64,000 nucleotides of DNA from positions 930,001-994,000 of the forward strand of contig CAVZRJ010000001.1 in assembly GCA_963777665.1 (NCBI GenBank). The letters are read 5' to 3'. The position numbers were made by a program, and so were the translations under genes. Source of the DNA: Bog-756 sp963777665. Lineage in GTDB: Bacteria; Actinomycetota; Acidimicrobiia; Acidimicrobiales; RAAP-2. This document shows positions 52,883 to 61,494 of this stretch, piece after piece. Under the pieces are notes generated by a model. It was not told where the DNA came from and made no database searches. It saw only the letters and a program-made list of their open reading frames with translations. Positions within the stretch are counted from its first letter, which is position 1, and every line of letters begins with the position of its first letter.

Positions 52883-54879
52883 CCGGACTTACTGAGATGG
52901 CAGGCACACGACCACCCCGGAAGTAGCGGTTGACCAGGGGGAACTGCCGCGAAGGGGCTTCGGAGGCGTGTTACTACGCGAGCCCGTGACCTGGGACTAC
53001 GCGGAGGGCGTCGGAAGCTCGAAGTCGAGGAAGCGACCGGGTTCGGGGATGCCGAGGGCGGAGAGGATCTCGGCCTGACCGGTGGTGGTGGCCGATCGTT
53101 GGGCCACCCGTCCCTCGGCGGACTCCATGGTGACGAGATGCATGCGATCGAGCTCGTGGCGGACGTTGCGCCACGTGTCACCGGTGCCGTTCTCGATGAC
53201 ACGCATGAGCAGCAGCCCGAGCCAGCAGAGCTGGATGTGGCTGCGGATCCGATCCTCTCGGTGGTGGAAGACCGGACGCAGTCCGAGTGATCCCTTCATG
53301 TCCCGCCAGCCGCGCTCGACTTCGAGCAGCTGCTTGTAGGCGAGGGCGAGATCAGTGGGGGTGAGGCTGTCGTCACTGGTGCGCAACAACCACTTGCCAT
53401 CGAGCTTGGCCTCGTTGGCGATGGCCGCCTTGTCAATGCGGAACCGTCCATCATTGAGCCGACGGACCAGACGCCAGAGCGCGGGCGTGGTGCGCAACCG
53501 TCCGGCCAGTTCGTCACGTTTCGATTTCGTCCACTCGTCGGTGCCCTCGATCTGGGTCTCCAGATAGGCGACCAGGTTGGCCCGGACCTGTTGGTCCCGC
53601 TCTTCTGTCTCGGGGTTGAAACACACGACGAAGCGCTGAGACCGCGCACCCTCGCCGACCCGGACCTCTTTTACCTGGAGGTTGCCAGCGGCGGTGTGAA
53701 AGCGGCCCGGACGAGAGAGTGCCTCCTTCGCTTCGCCGCTGGCGTTGCGCAACTTCTCGGCCACCACGTAGTGCCCCCCGCCCCGCTGCAGGTAGGCCCT
53801 ATTGGCCACCGAGTTGAAGCCCCGGTCGGCCACCCACACCACCCGGTTGAGCATCCATCCGGCCAGGTCGTCCTTGATGGTGCGGATGATCACCTGGTCC
53901 GAGGTGTTGCCCGGGAACGTCCAGCACCGCACCGGCACCCCTTCGGCCGTGACGGCCATGCCGAGGACCACCTGGGGCAGGTCGGGTCGGTGGTCCTTCG
54001 AGTGCTTGTTGAACCGACGGACCGCTTGTTCATCGGGTCCCGGGTCGTCGGGACCGACACCACCGGTCGTCGCCTTCTCCTCCGCACCCTTGGCCAGATC
54101 GAGATCGGCCTCGCTGTCGGCCACGTCCCGTTCGAAGTAGGTGGAGGAGGTGTCGACGAAGATGATGTCGCAGGACAGGTTCAACAGGTTGGCGGTGGTG
54201 GAGAAGATGCGCTCGGCGATCTCAGGCAACGCGGCAAGGAGGAAGTCCATCGCTGCATAGGCCGCCTGATCGTCGAAGTCCGGACAGTCAACGAGGGCGA
54301 CGCGTTCCTTCGCCCACTTGACCGCCGCCAACTTCGAAGCCGGATCCAGACACCGCTGGGCGACGAGCGCGAAGCAGATGCGTTCCACTGCATCGGCATC
54401 GATGCGCCGACCGCTGGCCGACGACCGCAGGGCGTCAGCGATGCCTAATCGTTCCCACATCTGGTCGAGCACGAAGGCACCACCGAGTCGACGGGAGTCG
54501 ACGATCTCGATGTCGGATCCAACAAGCGAGCCCGTTGCCGGCAGATCGAGGATCCGGCTGATCGACGAGACGAGCCGCGCCAGCGCCTCCTTGTCGACCT
54601 TGTCCTTCCGACCGAAGTTGTGGATGACCTTGGCCACCGGGACGCCCGTCTCCGGGTGCCGCTCGTTGTGGGCGAGCTGGAGATAGGTGACCTTGGAGCC
54701 GTCCTTGTTCCGTCGACTGGACTCTCTCAGGTACACACCTACATTGTGACTGAACCCCGCAGGTCAGTCAACTAATCGTGTGCCTACGCTTTTCAGACTT
54801 TCCGAGCCCCCGAAACACTCTGACCAGGGACGATGTCATGCCGGACCCCCGAAAATGCCTACGAACTCAGTAAGTCCGG
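52883..54879 (-). mobile_element. IS1634-family insertion sequence, intact
   Basis: About 1,997 bp bounded by inverted ends: CCGGACTTACTGAG at 52883-52896 and its exact complement at 54866-54879, with weaker similarity continuing inward. The same 5 bases, GTAGA, stand directly outside each end (52878-52882 and 54880-54884), a target-site duplication. It contains one transposase gene (52997-54736). Removing one GTAGA copy restores the sequence upstream of the vapB-like gene. The element looks recent. Confidence 0.9.
52997..54736 (-). CDS. IS1634-family DDE transposase
   Basis: 579 residues, intact. The IS4-group catalytic Asp residues are in FVDTSSTYFERD and VWVADRGFNSVANR; the third acidic part is EVERGWRDMKGSLGL, the YREK-like E-x-x-W-R-x-M-K motif. 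It is longer than average for IS4 but usual for IS1634. It encodes the only gene of the element. Confidence 0.93.
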   Translation of the reverse strand: MYLRESSRRNKDGSKVTYLQLAHNERHPETGVPVAKVIHNFGRKDKVDKEALARLVSSISRILDLPATGSLVGSDIEIVDSRRLGGAFVLDQMWERLGIADALRSSASGRRIDADAVERICFALVAQRCLDPASKLAAVKWAKERVALVDCPDFDDQAAYAAMDFLLAALPEIAERIFSTTANLLNLSCDIIFVDTSSTYFERDVADSEADLDLAKGAEEKATTGGVGPDDPGPDEQAVRRFNKHSKDHRPDLPQVVLGMAVTAEGVPVRCWTFPGNTSDQVIIRTIKDDLAGWMLNRVVWVADRGFNSVANRAYLQRGGGHYVVAEKLRNASGEAKEALSRPGRFHTAAGNLQVKEVRVGEGARSQRFVVCFNPETEERDQQVRANLVAYLETQIEGTDEWTKSKRDELAGRLRTTPALWRLVRRLNDGRFRIDKAAIANEAKLDGKWLLRTSDDSLTPTDLALAYKQLLEVERGWRDMKGSLGLRPVFHHREDRIRSHIQLCWLGLLLMRVIENGTGDTWRNVRHELDRMHLVTMESAEGRVAQRSATTTGQAEILSALGIPEPGRFLDFELPTPSA

Positions 54880-54884
54880 GTAGA
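54880..54884. repeat. Target-site duplication, right copy of IS1634-family element
   Basis: GTAGA immediately outside the right inverted end, matching 52878-52882. It is nine bases before the GTG start of the vapB-like antitoxin gene. Confidence 0.85.
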
Positions 54885-54892
54885 GCGATGTC

Positions 54893-55153
54893 GTGCACAG
54901 GACCCAGATCTACTTGGACGACCAAGAGGTGTCAGCGCTCGAGGCTGCTGCCGTTCGCACTGGGGCCAGCCGCTCGGAGCTGATCCGTCGGGCGATCCGG
55001 TCCCAGTATGGAGAGCAGCCCGTGGCGTCGCGGCTCGAGGCGCTTCGCTCCTCTGCCGGCGCCTGGGCCGGCCGTGAATACTCGGGTGCGCAATTCGTCG
55101 ACTCGATCCGGGGCGACGTCAGTGAGCGACTTGGCCGGCTTCGCTCATCGTGA
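54893..55153 (+). CDS. VapB-like ribbon-helix-helix antitoxin
   Basis: 86 residues, GTG start. RTQIYLDDQEVSALEAAAVRTGASRSELIRRAIR is the ribbon-helix-helix DNA-binding domain of VapB/CopG antitoxins, with a C-terminal toxin-binding tail (EYSGAQFVDSIRGDV). Its stop overlaps the vapC-like start by four bases. The IS1634-family element inserted nine bases upstream of the GTG, so the promoter has been replaced or cut off. Confidence 0.85.
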   Translation: MHRTQIYLDDQEVSALEAAAVRTGASRSELIRRAIRSQYGEQPVASRLEALRSSAGAWAGREYSGAQFVDSIRGDVSERLGRLRSS

Positions 55154-55376
55154 AACTCCTCGATACGACAATCGCGGTCGACCACTTACGCGGCGACAGC
55201 GGAGCCACGCAACTCCTCGCTCTATGGCCGCTGAGTACCGAAAAGCGCACGGCGGCATCGACGCCATCGATTCTCTGATCGCAGCCACTGCGTCCGTCGT
55301 AGGCGCCGACCTCCTTACGACGAACCTGCGCCACTTCCCGATGATCGCCGGCCTTCGACCGCCCTACGTGAACTGA
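55150..55376 (+). pseudogene. VapC-like PIN toxin, internally deleted
   Basis: The gene begins KLLDTTIAVDHLRGDSGATQLL (N-terminal acidic residues of the PIN domain). It then jumps out of frame to MAAEYRKAHGGIDAIDSLIAATA followed by ADLLTTNLRHFPM, the C-terminal acidic part. Compared with a ~130-residue PIN toxin about 70 codons are lost in the middle, including the conserved Glu region, and the frame is broken. No active toxin can be made, leaving VapB without its target. Confidence 0.82.
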
Positions 55377-55574
55377 GACAGGCCAACGATCCGATCATTG
55401 TCAGGTGAAAGGGGCGCCTGTCCGGAGGTTCGGGAAGTTCTGCTGGCGATCACCGGTATGACCGGCGGTCGGGGACAGTGCTACGGGGACGGCAAACAGG
55501 CTGATGGCGGGCGAGGTCCGGTAGGCCAAACTACGATCCTGCTCGGAACAACCCCCGAGGACGAGAGGCTCCTC

Positions 55575-56126
55575 ATGACGGACATCTCGGCGCCCAACGC
55601 GGAATCTGTGCACATCCAGACGACCGAGCATCAGTTGACTCAAGATGAGGTGGTTCCAGTCGTCTACCGGCAGTTCTCGAGCCGTTGGCAGAACTGGATA
55701 CTTCCGGCCGTCGGAGTCTGCCTAGTGGCTGCGGGTGCAGCACTCCTGGGCCTGGATTCGACCAACACGGTCGCCTGGGCGGTCATGTTGGCGCTGGGTC
55801 TGGCAATTGTCGCGATCTTCTTCATACTGGTCCCAATAACCCCCAACCGAATCTGGAAGCGAGTCGGCAAGGGGTTTGAGGTCAGGACGCTGGAAATCAC
55901 CGATGAAGGTATTCATCGGCACACGGCACTCAACGACACAACGATGCGATGGGCGATGTTCTCGGAGATCCGTCAACGGGACAAGCTGTACCTCCTCATC
56001 GTTGGCAAGGGACCGGGGAGCTTCATGATCCCCGTACGTGCATTCACCTCGAAGGCCGATGAGGACACGTTCCGCGGTTTGGCCGAGCGATTGATACCGC
56101 GGACGACTGAGACCGCCGGTTCCTGA
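55575..56126 (+). CDS. YcxB-like membrane protein
   Basis: 183 residues from ATG 55575; the frame is open to 55398, but the earlier reading is Gly/Arg-rich and not protein-like. The N-terminus TTEHQLTQDEVVPVVYRQF is followed by two helices (WILPAVGVCLVAAGAALLG and AVMLALGLAIVAIFFILV) and a PH-like C-terminal domain (FEVRTLEITDEGI, LYLLIVGKGPGSFMIPVRAF), the layout of YcxB-type proteins. Function unknown. Codon usage is less GC-biased than in the core genome. Confidence 0.75.
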   Translation: MTDISAPNAESVHIQTTEHQLTQDEVVPVVYRQFSSRWQNWILPAVGVCLVAAGAALLGLDSTNTVAWAVMLALGLAIVAIFFILVPITPNRIWKRVGKGFEVRTLEITDEGIHRHTALNDTTMRWAMFSEIRQRDKLYLLIVGKGPGSFMIPVRAFTSKADEDTFRGLAERLIPRTTETAGS

Positions 56127-56267
56127 CCGCGTCATCCTGTACACGCTTGCTCCGGCACTGCTGAGCCAGGGTTAGAGAGCACGGGCGGGTCGTACGCGAC
56201 ATTCCCGCTGCGGCGAACGTTCGCTCTGCGCCGCTACGGGATCGTCTTCGCTCCCAATCGTGCGGCT

Positions 56268-57692
56268 TCACAGTTTGATCTTCGGGTAGAGGGGGTGGTG
56301 GGCGAGCAGATCGGCGCACCGGGCCCGGCAGGCCTGGGCAACAACAGGATCGATCTCGTACTTCGCCTTGGCGGTGGACGTAGCGGGGGTCGTGGCTCGT
56401 AGCGCATTCACGAGGATGTCAGCGACCTCGTCGAGCTCGTCTGCCCCGAATCCGAGTGTGGTCAATGCCGGTGTGCCGAGTCGGATACCGGAGGTGTACC
56501 AGGCTCCGTTGGCGTCACCTGGTACTGAGTTGCGATTTGTGACTACGCCCGCATCAAGTAGAGCGGCCTCGGCCTGACGACCGGTGAGGCCGAGGCTGGT
56601 GGCAACGTCGATGAGGACGAGGTGGTTGTCGGTGCCACCGGTGACTAGTTCTGCTCCTCTGCGTACCAACCCATCAGCAAGCGCCCGGGCATTTGCCACG
56701 ATCTGTGCCGCATACACGGCAAATGAAGGCCGGCGGGCCTCGGACAAAGCGATGGCCTTGGCTGCCATTACGTGGGGTAGCGGCCCGCCTAGGACCATTG
56801 GACATCCCCTGTCTACGTACGGTGCGTACTCCTGGGTGCAGAGCACCAGCCCCCCCCGAGGTCCGCGCAGTGACTTGTGGGTGGTAGAGGTCACCACATC
56901 GGCATACGGAACGGGATCGAGGTCGCCTGTGAGGACCTTTCCGGCCACCAGACCAGCGAAGTGGGCCATGTCGACCATGAACGTGGCCCCGACGTCGTGG
57001 GCGATCTCGGCCAAGGTGGCGAAATTGGGGTTCCGGGGGTAAGCGGAGTACCCCGCGACCAGCACCAACGGACGGAACTCCCTGGCCTGAGCAGCGATGG
57101 CGTCGTAGTCGAGGAGCCCGGAGGTGGGATCGACCCCGTAGCTGGTCTGGTCGAAGAGCTTCCCGGAGATGTTGGGTCGGAATCCATGGGTGAGATGGCC
57201 ACCTGCGTCGAGAGACATTCCCATCATGCGCTGGGAGTGCAGCCCGTTTCGCAGCTTGTCCCAGCTCACGGCTTCGAGGTCGTTCACATGAGCCACACCA
57301 GCATCGGCCAGAACAGGCCGTTCGATTCGGTGGGCAAGGATGGCCCAGTAGGCGACCAGGTTTGCGTCGATACCCGAATGGGGTTGGACGTAGGCGTGCT
57401 CGGCGCCAAAGAGCGCCTTTGCGTGGTCGCTAGCCAACGTCTCGATGCGGTCAACCATCTCGCATCCGGCATAGAAACGATGGCCCGGGGTGCCTTCGGC
57501 GTACTTGTCTGACAGCCAGTTGCCCATGGCGAGCAGCACGGCTGGAGAGGCATAGTTCTCGGAAGCGATGAGCTTCAATTGGCGCCGTTGGGACTCCAGC
57601 TCACCGACGATGGCCCCGGCCACATCTGGTTCGGCGGCGGCGATGACCTCCATCGCCGATCGATAGGCCGTGGACACGGGCGAGTCGGGCAT
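56268..57692 (-). CDS. glyA: Serine hydroxymethyltransferase under ZTP riboswitch control
   Basis: 474 residues from ATG 57692 with AAGGAG six bases upstream. The PLP Lys is in VVTSTTHKSLRGPRGG, and LIASENYASPAVL and the GTPGHRFYAGCE segment are complete SHMT blocks. It is somewhat longer than the ~430-residue norm, with a C-terminal extension (KYEIDPVVAQACRARCADLL). It makes glycine and 5,10-methylene-THF from serine. A ZTP-sensing leader (57722-57806) precedes it, linking expression to one-carbon shortage. It is an oddity in a mobile-element region with mixed codon usage. Confidence 0.92.
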   Translation of the reverse strand: MPDSPVSTAYRSAMEVIAAAEPDVAGAIVGELESQRRQLKLIASENYASPAVLLAMGNWLSDKYAEGTPGHRFYAGCEMVDRIETLASDHAKALFGAEHAYVQPHSGIDANLVAYWAILAHRIERPVLADAGVAHVNDLEAVSWDKLRNGLHSQRMMGMSLDAGGHLTHGFRPNISGKLFDQTSYGVDPTSGLLDYDAIAAQAREFRPLVLVAGYSAYPRNPNFATLAEIAHDVGATFMVDMAHFAGLVAGKVLTGDLDPVPYADVVTSTTHKSLRGPRGGLVLCTQEYAPYVDRGCPMVLGGPLPHVMAAKAIALSEARRPSFAVYAAQIVANARALADGLVRRGAELVTGGTDNHLVLIDVATSLGLTGRQAEAALLDAGVVTNRNSVPGDANGAWYTSGIRLGTPALTTLGFGADELDEVADILVNALRATTPATSTAKAKYEIDPVVAQACRARCADLLAHHPLYPKIKL

Positions 57693-57721
57693 CATGCACT
57701 CCTTGGGACGACTTCGACTGT

Positions 57722-57806
57722 TCGCCCAGGCGCACGGCATTCTCCGGCATACTGCCGGCGGGTCGGTCCCCGGTGGTTCTCCACCCAGACGCCAGTAACG
57801 ACCCGC
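57722..57806 (-). promoter_or_regulatory. ZTP (pfl) riboswitch
   Basis: Read on the minus strand, the leader contains GGGTCGTTACTGGCG, then GGAGAACCACCGGGGACCGACCCG, a variable CCGGC/GCCGG hairpin and the terminal GCCGTGCGCCTGGGC, the conserved blocks of the pfl/ZTP motif in order. This class senses ZMP/ZTP, which builds up when 10-formyl-THF is short, and typically switches on folate genes such as glyA. The last block ends 20 bases before the ribosome site, so control may act at translation. Confidence 0.88.
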
Positions 57807-57810
57807 CCCA

Positions 57811-57816
57811 ATTGTA
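57811..57816 (-). promoter_or_regulatory. Probable -10 box of the glyA promoter
   Basis: TACAAT on the minus strand, ending five bases before the first conserved block of the ZTP leader, so transcription would begin at or next to the aptamer. A clear -35 at normal spacing is not seen. Confidence 0.5.
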
Positions 57817-57980
57817 GCCCTGCCGAGCTACGAAGGGGTAGGGCAACCGGTCCGGCCGACTCCGAGATGGAACGACTTGCAGACCCACACTTGAGGGCTC
57901 TGGAGGTGCCTCCAATGCTTCGACGTCGGGGGCCAGGGGTCGCCTCGAAGTGCCGTTGGGCTACGGTCGAAATGCGCTGC

Positions 57981-59251
57981 TAAGGGCTCACGCCGCGTTT
58001 GATTGAGCGTTGATCGTGTAGTTCCACTCGCCGTGGAACGCATGGGGCTCGAGGGGGACGGCCGCCAGCTCCTTGTTGGTGATCTTGATGCCGGTCGGGT
58101 ACCAGTTCGGGTCGTAGTCGGCTTGGATGCTGAGCCCGGTCTTGGTGGTGGTGGCCGAGATCAGCTCGATGATGGTGCGCAGTGTGGTGAGGGGGCGGCC
58201 GCGCCAGTTCATAGTGATGAAGCTGAACATGCGGTGCTCGATCCGGTTCCACTTCGACGTCCCCGGCGGGTAGTGGCACACGGTGATGTCGAGGCCGGTC
58301 TCGGTGGCCAACTTCGCCAGTTCGACCTTCCAGGCGCGCAGGCGATAGCCGTTTGATCCCCCGGCATCCGCGGTGATCAAGAGGCGCTCGGCGCCGGGGA
58401 AGCGACTCTTGCCCATCTGGTTCCACCAGCGACGGATGGATTCGATGGCGAAACGGGCTGTGTCGGCCACGTCGCCGACGTTGACCCAGCCCTCGTCGTT
58501 GGCCACGTCGTAGATGCCATAAGGGATCGCCTTGGCATGTTCGCCGAGGTCTCGATCCGCAAAGTCGTGGACCTGGACGCGTTCGGGCTCACCCGCCGGT
58601 GACCACTCGCCGCCACCGTTGGCGTAGTCGCCGATCAGCTCCTTCTTCTTGGTGTCGACGGAGATCACCGGCTGGTCGCTCTCGATGAAAGCGTCGGCCT
58701 GGTCGTTGAGGTAGTGAAACTGGGCGTCGCGGTCGGCGTGCTGGCGCCCCTCGGTCACCTTGGCGTTGGCCTGGAGCGAATAGCCGAGGCGGTGGAGCAG
58801 GCGCAGCACAGAGCGCGGCGAGATGTCGTAGCCCTGGCGCACCAGCTCGTCGGCCAGCTTGGTGGAGGACTTCGATGTCCAGCGCAGCCTCGACATCGGG
58901 TTACCGCGGGTTTCTGGGTAGACGAGGTCGTCGAGAGCCTCGAGCAGACCCGGCTGGGTGTCGAGCAGCGACTTGTCGCCACCCCCGGGGCGCGCAACCG
59001 GGTCGACGGCTCGATCCCGGCGACGACCTCTCCCTCTGCCTTGATCACCGTGTTGCGGCTCATGCCCGACGCGTCGGCCACCGCCGTCTTGCCGCCGCGC
59101 CCGAGCATCTCGGCGGTCGCGCCGGCGACGACCCGACGCTGCAGCTCGTTCATGTGCGGCAAGACCACCTCGAAGAATCGCCCGAGCGCCTCCTCAGTGA
59201 CCTCCACACGGCCAGGATACTACGCGCGTATTAATCTGGCGTGGACCCTAA
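57981..59251 (-). mobile_element. ISAzo13-family insertion sequence, transposase frameshifted
   Basis: Imperfect inverted ends TAAGGGCTCACGCC (57981-57994) and the complement of TTAGGGTCCACGCC (59238-59251) bound a 1.27-kb segment with one transposase gene. The transposase stop codon lies inside the left end. No target duplication is obvious, so the outer limits are approximate. Confidence 0.75.
57988..59207 (-). pseudogene. ISAzo13-family transposase, frameshifted
   Basis: The N-terminal part (start 59207, ELQRRVVAGATAEMLGRGGK, HTH-like SGMSRNTVIKAEGE) runs to GIEPSTRLRAPG. Beyond a G-run near 59005 the natural sequence (DKSLLDTQPGLLEALDDL, SRLRWTSKSSTKLADELVRQG) is in another frame to the stop at 57988. 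The C-terminal part has the family motif VDTKKKELIGDY, then ITADAGGSNGYR and a downstream acidic region. One G appears missing from the run. It is inactive as read unless frameshifting or a base error restores it. Confidence 0.82.
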
Positions 59252-59423
59252 CCGGCGTTAGGTGGCAGTAGCTGCTCGTTAGGCGTCTCTTGGAGCACGT
59301 CAGTCCACGGCTGAGCCTCCAAGTCACCGATGGCAGACCAGTACCTCGTGCACAGCGATGGGCTACTCGACCGCTTGGATGAGCGAATCCCCTTTTCGTG
59401 GAAATCGAGGGACCAGGCCTACA

Positions 59424-59864
59424 TCAGATCTTGAAATTGCTGCCAGGCTGGAGCTCGAAGTCTCCGCTGCCGTTGGCGCAGAGGGTGCCATGGATCGTTC
59501 CGCCGATCAGGGTCGTGGCCGTCCCGCCGGTGACTGCGCCTCCTACAGCGGCCTCGATCGGGTTGGTCGACGGGCAGGTGGATCCGCCGATCGTGTAGCT
59601 GAAAGTCCCAGTGGAGGTCTTTCCGCTCCTCCAGCTGATGCTGAAGGAGCGGGTGGAGGCAGACAACGCAACGGCGCCCGAATGATCGGCGACCGTCTTG
59701 TCATTGCATACGGCAAGGCTGGCAGATCCAAAAAGTGAACCACTGAACTTCAGACAGGTGACGACGGTCGCGGTTGCCGGTGCTGCGGAAGCTGCGGGAA
59801 CCACCATCGAAAGTGAGGCGGGCAAGGCCAACGATACTGATAGCACGATGAGTAGACGGCGCAA
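59424..59864 (-). CDS. Small secreted protein of unknown function
   Basis: 146 residues, TTG start. RRLLIVLSVSLALPASLSMVV with ASAA is a Sec signal. The mature part is Gly/Ser/Thr-rich and beta-type with three or four Cys (VVTCLKFSG, LAVCNDK, GSTCPST, GTLCANGS), suggesting disulphides. Such ~120-residue beta proteins are common in actinobacterial secretomes. I recognise no specific family. Confidence 0.6.
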   Translation of the reverse strand: MRRLLIVLSVSLALPASLSMVVPAASAAPATATVVTCLKFSGSLFGSASLAVCNDKTVADHSGAVALSASTRSFSISWRSGKTSTGTFSYTIGGSTCPSTNPIEAAVGGAVTGGTATTLIGGTIHGTLCANGSGDFELQPGSNFKI

Positions 59865-60039
59865 GGTATTTCCCCCACTTCTCGACCGGAAATCTTCCAG
59901 GATTGGCGCGACCTTAGCAGGGGCGTGGACGCAATATAGCAGTAGAGTGCCGGTTACCTCACGGCGCAGTCAGGCTCCGTCGGCATGGCACCGTCCCGAG
60001 TCGCTCGCACCTCAGACCCCGCTGAAATCAGAATTGCCC

Positions 60040-60456
60040 TCAAAGCTCCTTGCGCAGCGTCGTTCGCGTGGCCATATAGAGCCAAGGCCCCGGCAATTCG
60101 GCCAGCTCCTCAAAGCGGCGCCACTGCGTCACGATGATCTCAAGCTGTTGCCACTTGTTGAGGCCCTGTCGGGCGTCGAGACGGATCATCCTCGCCTTGG
60201 CGGCCAGCAGGGCCTCCCGTTCGGCCGGACGATGCTGGATGTGTCGATCGCGGGTGATGGTGACCCATCCGGCGTCAGCGACCCGAGGGAGCCAGTCGAC
60301 GTCCTTTTCACCAGGGAAAATCGGGCAGGGCGCCCGCTCGAATCCGTCGGGGCCGCGGCCGCCGGGATCTCCGGGATACGTCACATCGGGGCGCACCGCG
60401 GTCAGGAGCTTCGCTGTCCCCAGCAAGTCCGCATCGACGTAGAAGCGGATCGCCAC
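60040..60456 (-). CDS. PIN-like toxin of a VapBC45-type system
   Basis: 138 residues from GTG 60456. IRFYVDADLLGTAKLL supplies the first acidic residues. The motif KDVDWLPRVADAGWVTITRDRHIQ and a final helix (QWRRFEELAELPGPWLYMAT) match the PIN-like domain family of M. tuberculosis VapC45. It follows its antitoxin by seven bases. It probably cuts RNA when released. Confidence 0.72.
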   Translation of the reverse strand: MAIRFYVDADLLGTAKLLTAVRPDVTYPGDPGGRGPDGFERAPCPIFPGEKDVDWLPRVADAGWVTITRDRHIQHRPAEREALLAAKARMIRLDARQGLNKWQQLEIIVTQWRRFEELAELPGPWLYMATRTTLRKEL

Positions 60457-60463
60457 GAGGTGC

Positions 60464-61156
60464 CTACGCTGCGTGCGCCCGGTCGATCCCCTCAAAGCGC
60501 AGGGCGTCGATAACGGTCGCCAGGTCTAAGGCAAAGTCGCTGGCCACGCTTTCGATTGAGTCCCCAGCCGCGACTTGCTCGGCGATCGTCTCAGTCGGGA
60601 TGCCCATTACTGCGGGCGAGCCGAACCGCACCTCAGGATCGATGACCACCTGGGAGTCAGGGCCGCTTGGGCGGAGGCGTATGACGGCGCCCCTGTCATA
60701 CGTCTCAAACTCGACACGTTCGAGGAAGCTCTCTGCTGGCGGAAGAAGCAACATCACTCCGGTCTGCGGCTCTACGCATGCCCACAGCTCGGGCGGCAGT
60801 CCCGCCCGCTCCTGCGCGGAAATGAAAAGGTGTCGTCCAGGCCCGACCCACGGCCGGGCGTCCGCCAACGGATAGGGAACGTCGAGCTCGTCGCGCAGGT
60901 ACTCAATGAACGCCCGGAGGTGCTTCATCGACGCGCCAAGAGACCGGCGGTACTCCCTCAGGTAGCGAGCCTCGACGAACTCGCCCCACGTCACGGCATG
61001 GGAACCTGTCGCGCTGGGACGGAGGATTGGTGCGTAGGTTCGGCCCCGTCGCTCGCCACCCTCGAGCCAGTAGTGCAGGGTCGCGCGCGGAACCCCCAGA
61101 ACCTCGGCGGCAAGGGCCTCATCGTACAGCTCACGGTCAAGGATGGTCGCCGGCAC
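60464..61156 (-). CDS. DUF433-containing antitoxin (VapB45-like)
   Basis: 230 residues, GTG start. The N-terminal helix-turn-helix (AAEVLGVPRATLHYWLEGG) is followed by a helical middle (GEFVEARYLREYRRSLGASMKHLR) and a C-terminal DUF433 domain (VVIDPEVRFGSPAVMGIPTETIAEQVAAG). This layout is seen in VapB45-type antitoxins paired with PIN-like toxins. The toxin starts seven bases after its stop. Confidence 0.78.
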   Translation of the reverse strand: MPATILDRELYDEALAAEVLGVPRATLHYWLEGGERRGRTYAPILRPSATGSHAVTWGEFVEARYLREYRRSLGASMKHLRAFIEYLRDELDVPYPLADARPWVGPGRHLFISAQERAGLPPELWACVEPQTGVMLLLPPAESFLERVEFETYDRGAVIRLRPSGPDSQVVIDPEVRFGSPAVMGIPTETIAEQVAAGDSIESVASDFALDLATVIDALRFEGIDRAHAA

Positions 61157-61494
61157 GCCACCATCATGCCCCAGAGATGTCTCAAAGCCCGTGACCAGGA
61201 GCTTCCGGAGGTCAACCCTTCGAAGGCCACTCGCCGAGCAATCGAGGCCCTCATGAATGAGGGTTCAAACCGTGACCCTCTGCCGGCGTTCGGGGGCTTC
61301 TGCCGCATATTCGATTGGATGCATGTTCTCGTGGTGACGTGATCTGGCCCCGTGCCTGCACGTATGCACTGTGAGCGTGTTCGGCGGAGGGCAGTTGGTG
61401 GTGACCGTATTCATGCTCTGACGTGGGCATCCCTGGGTTCGATTGCATCTGATGATTGAATCCCGCGTCCAAAACGAGGCATGAAGGGACCCAC
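61157..61494. other. Non-coding gap before the recombinase operon
   Basis: Between the VapB45-like gene and the recombinase start. I see no gene. It holds a palindrome CCCTCATGAATGAGGG at 61248-61263 and two AT-rich stretches. An attachment site would be expected around here, but no direct repeat of useful length was found. Confidence 0.4.

Noticed and set aside
61248..61263. Palindrome CCCTCATGAATGAGGG as terminator
   Set aside because: The hairpin is short, no T-run follows, and it lies in the upstream region of the VapB45-like gene rather than after a gene.
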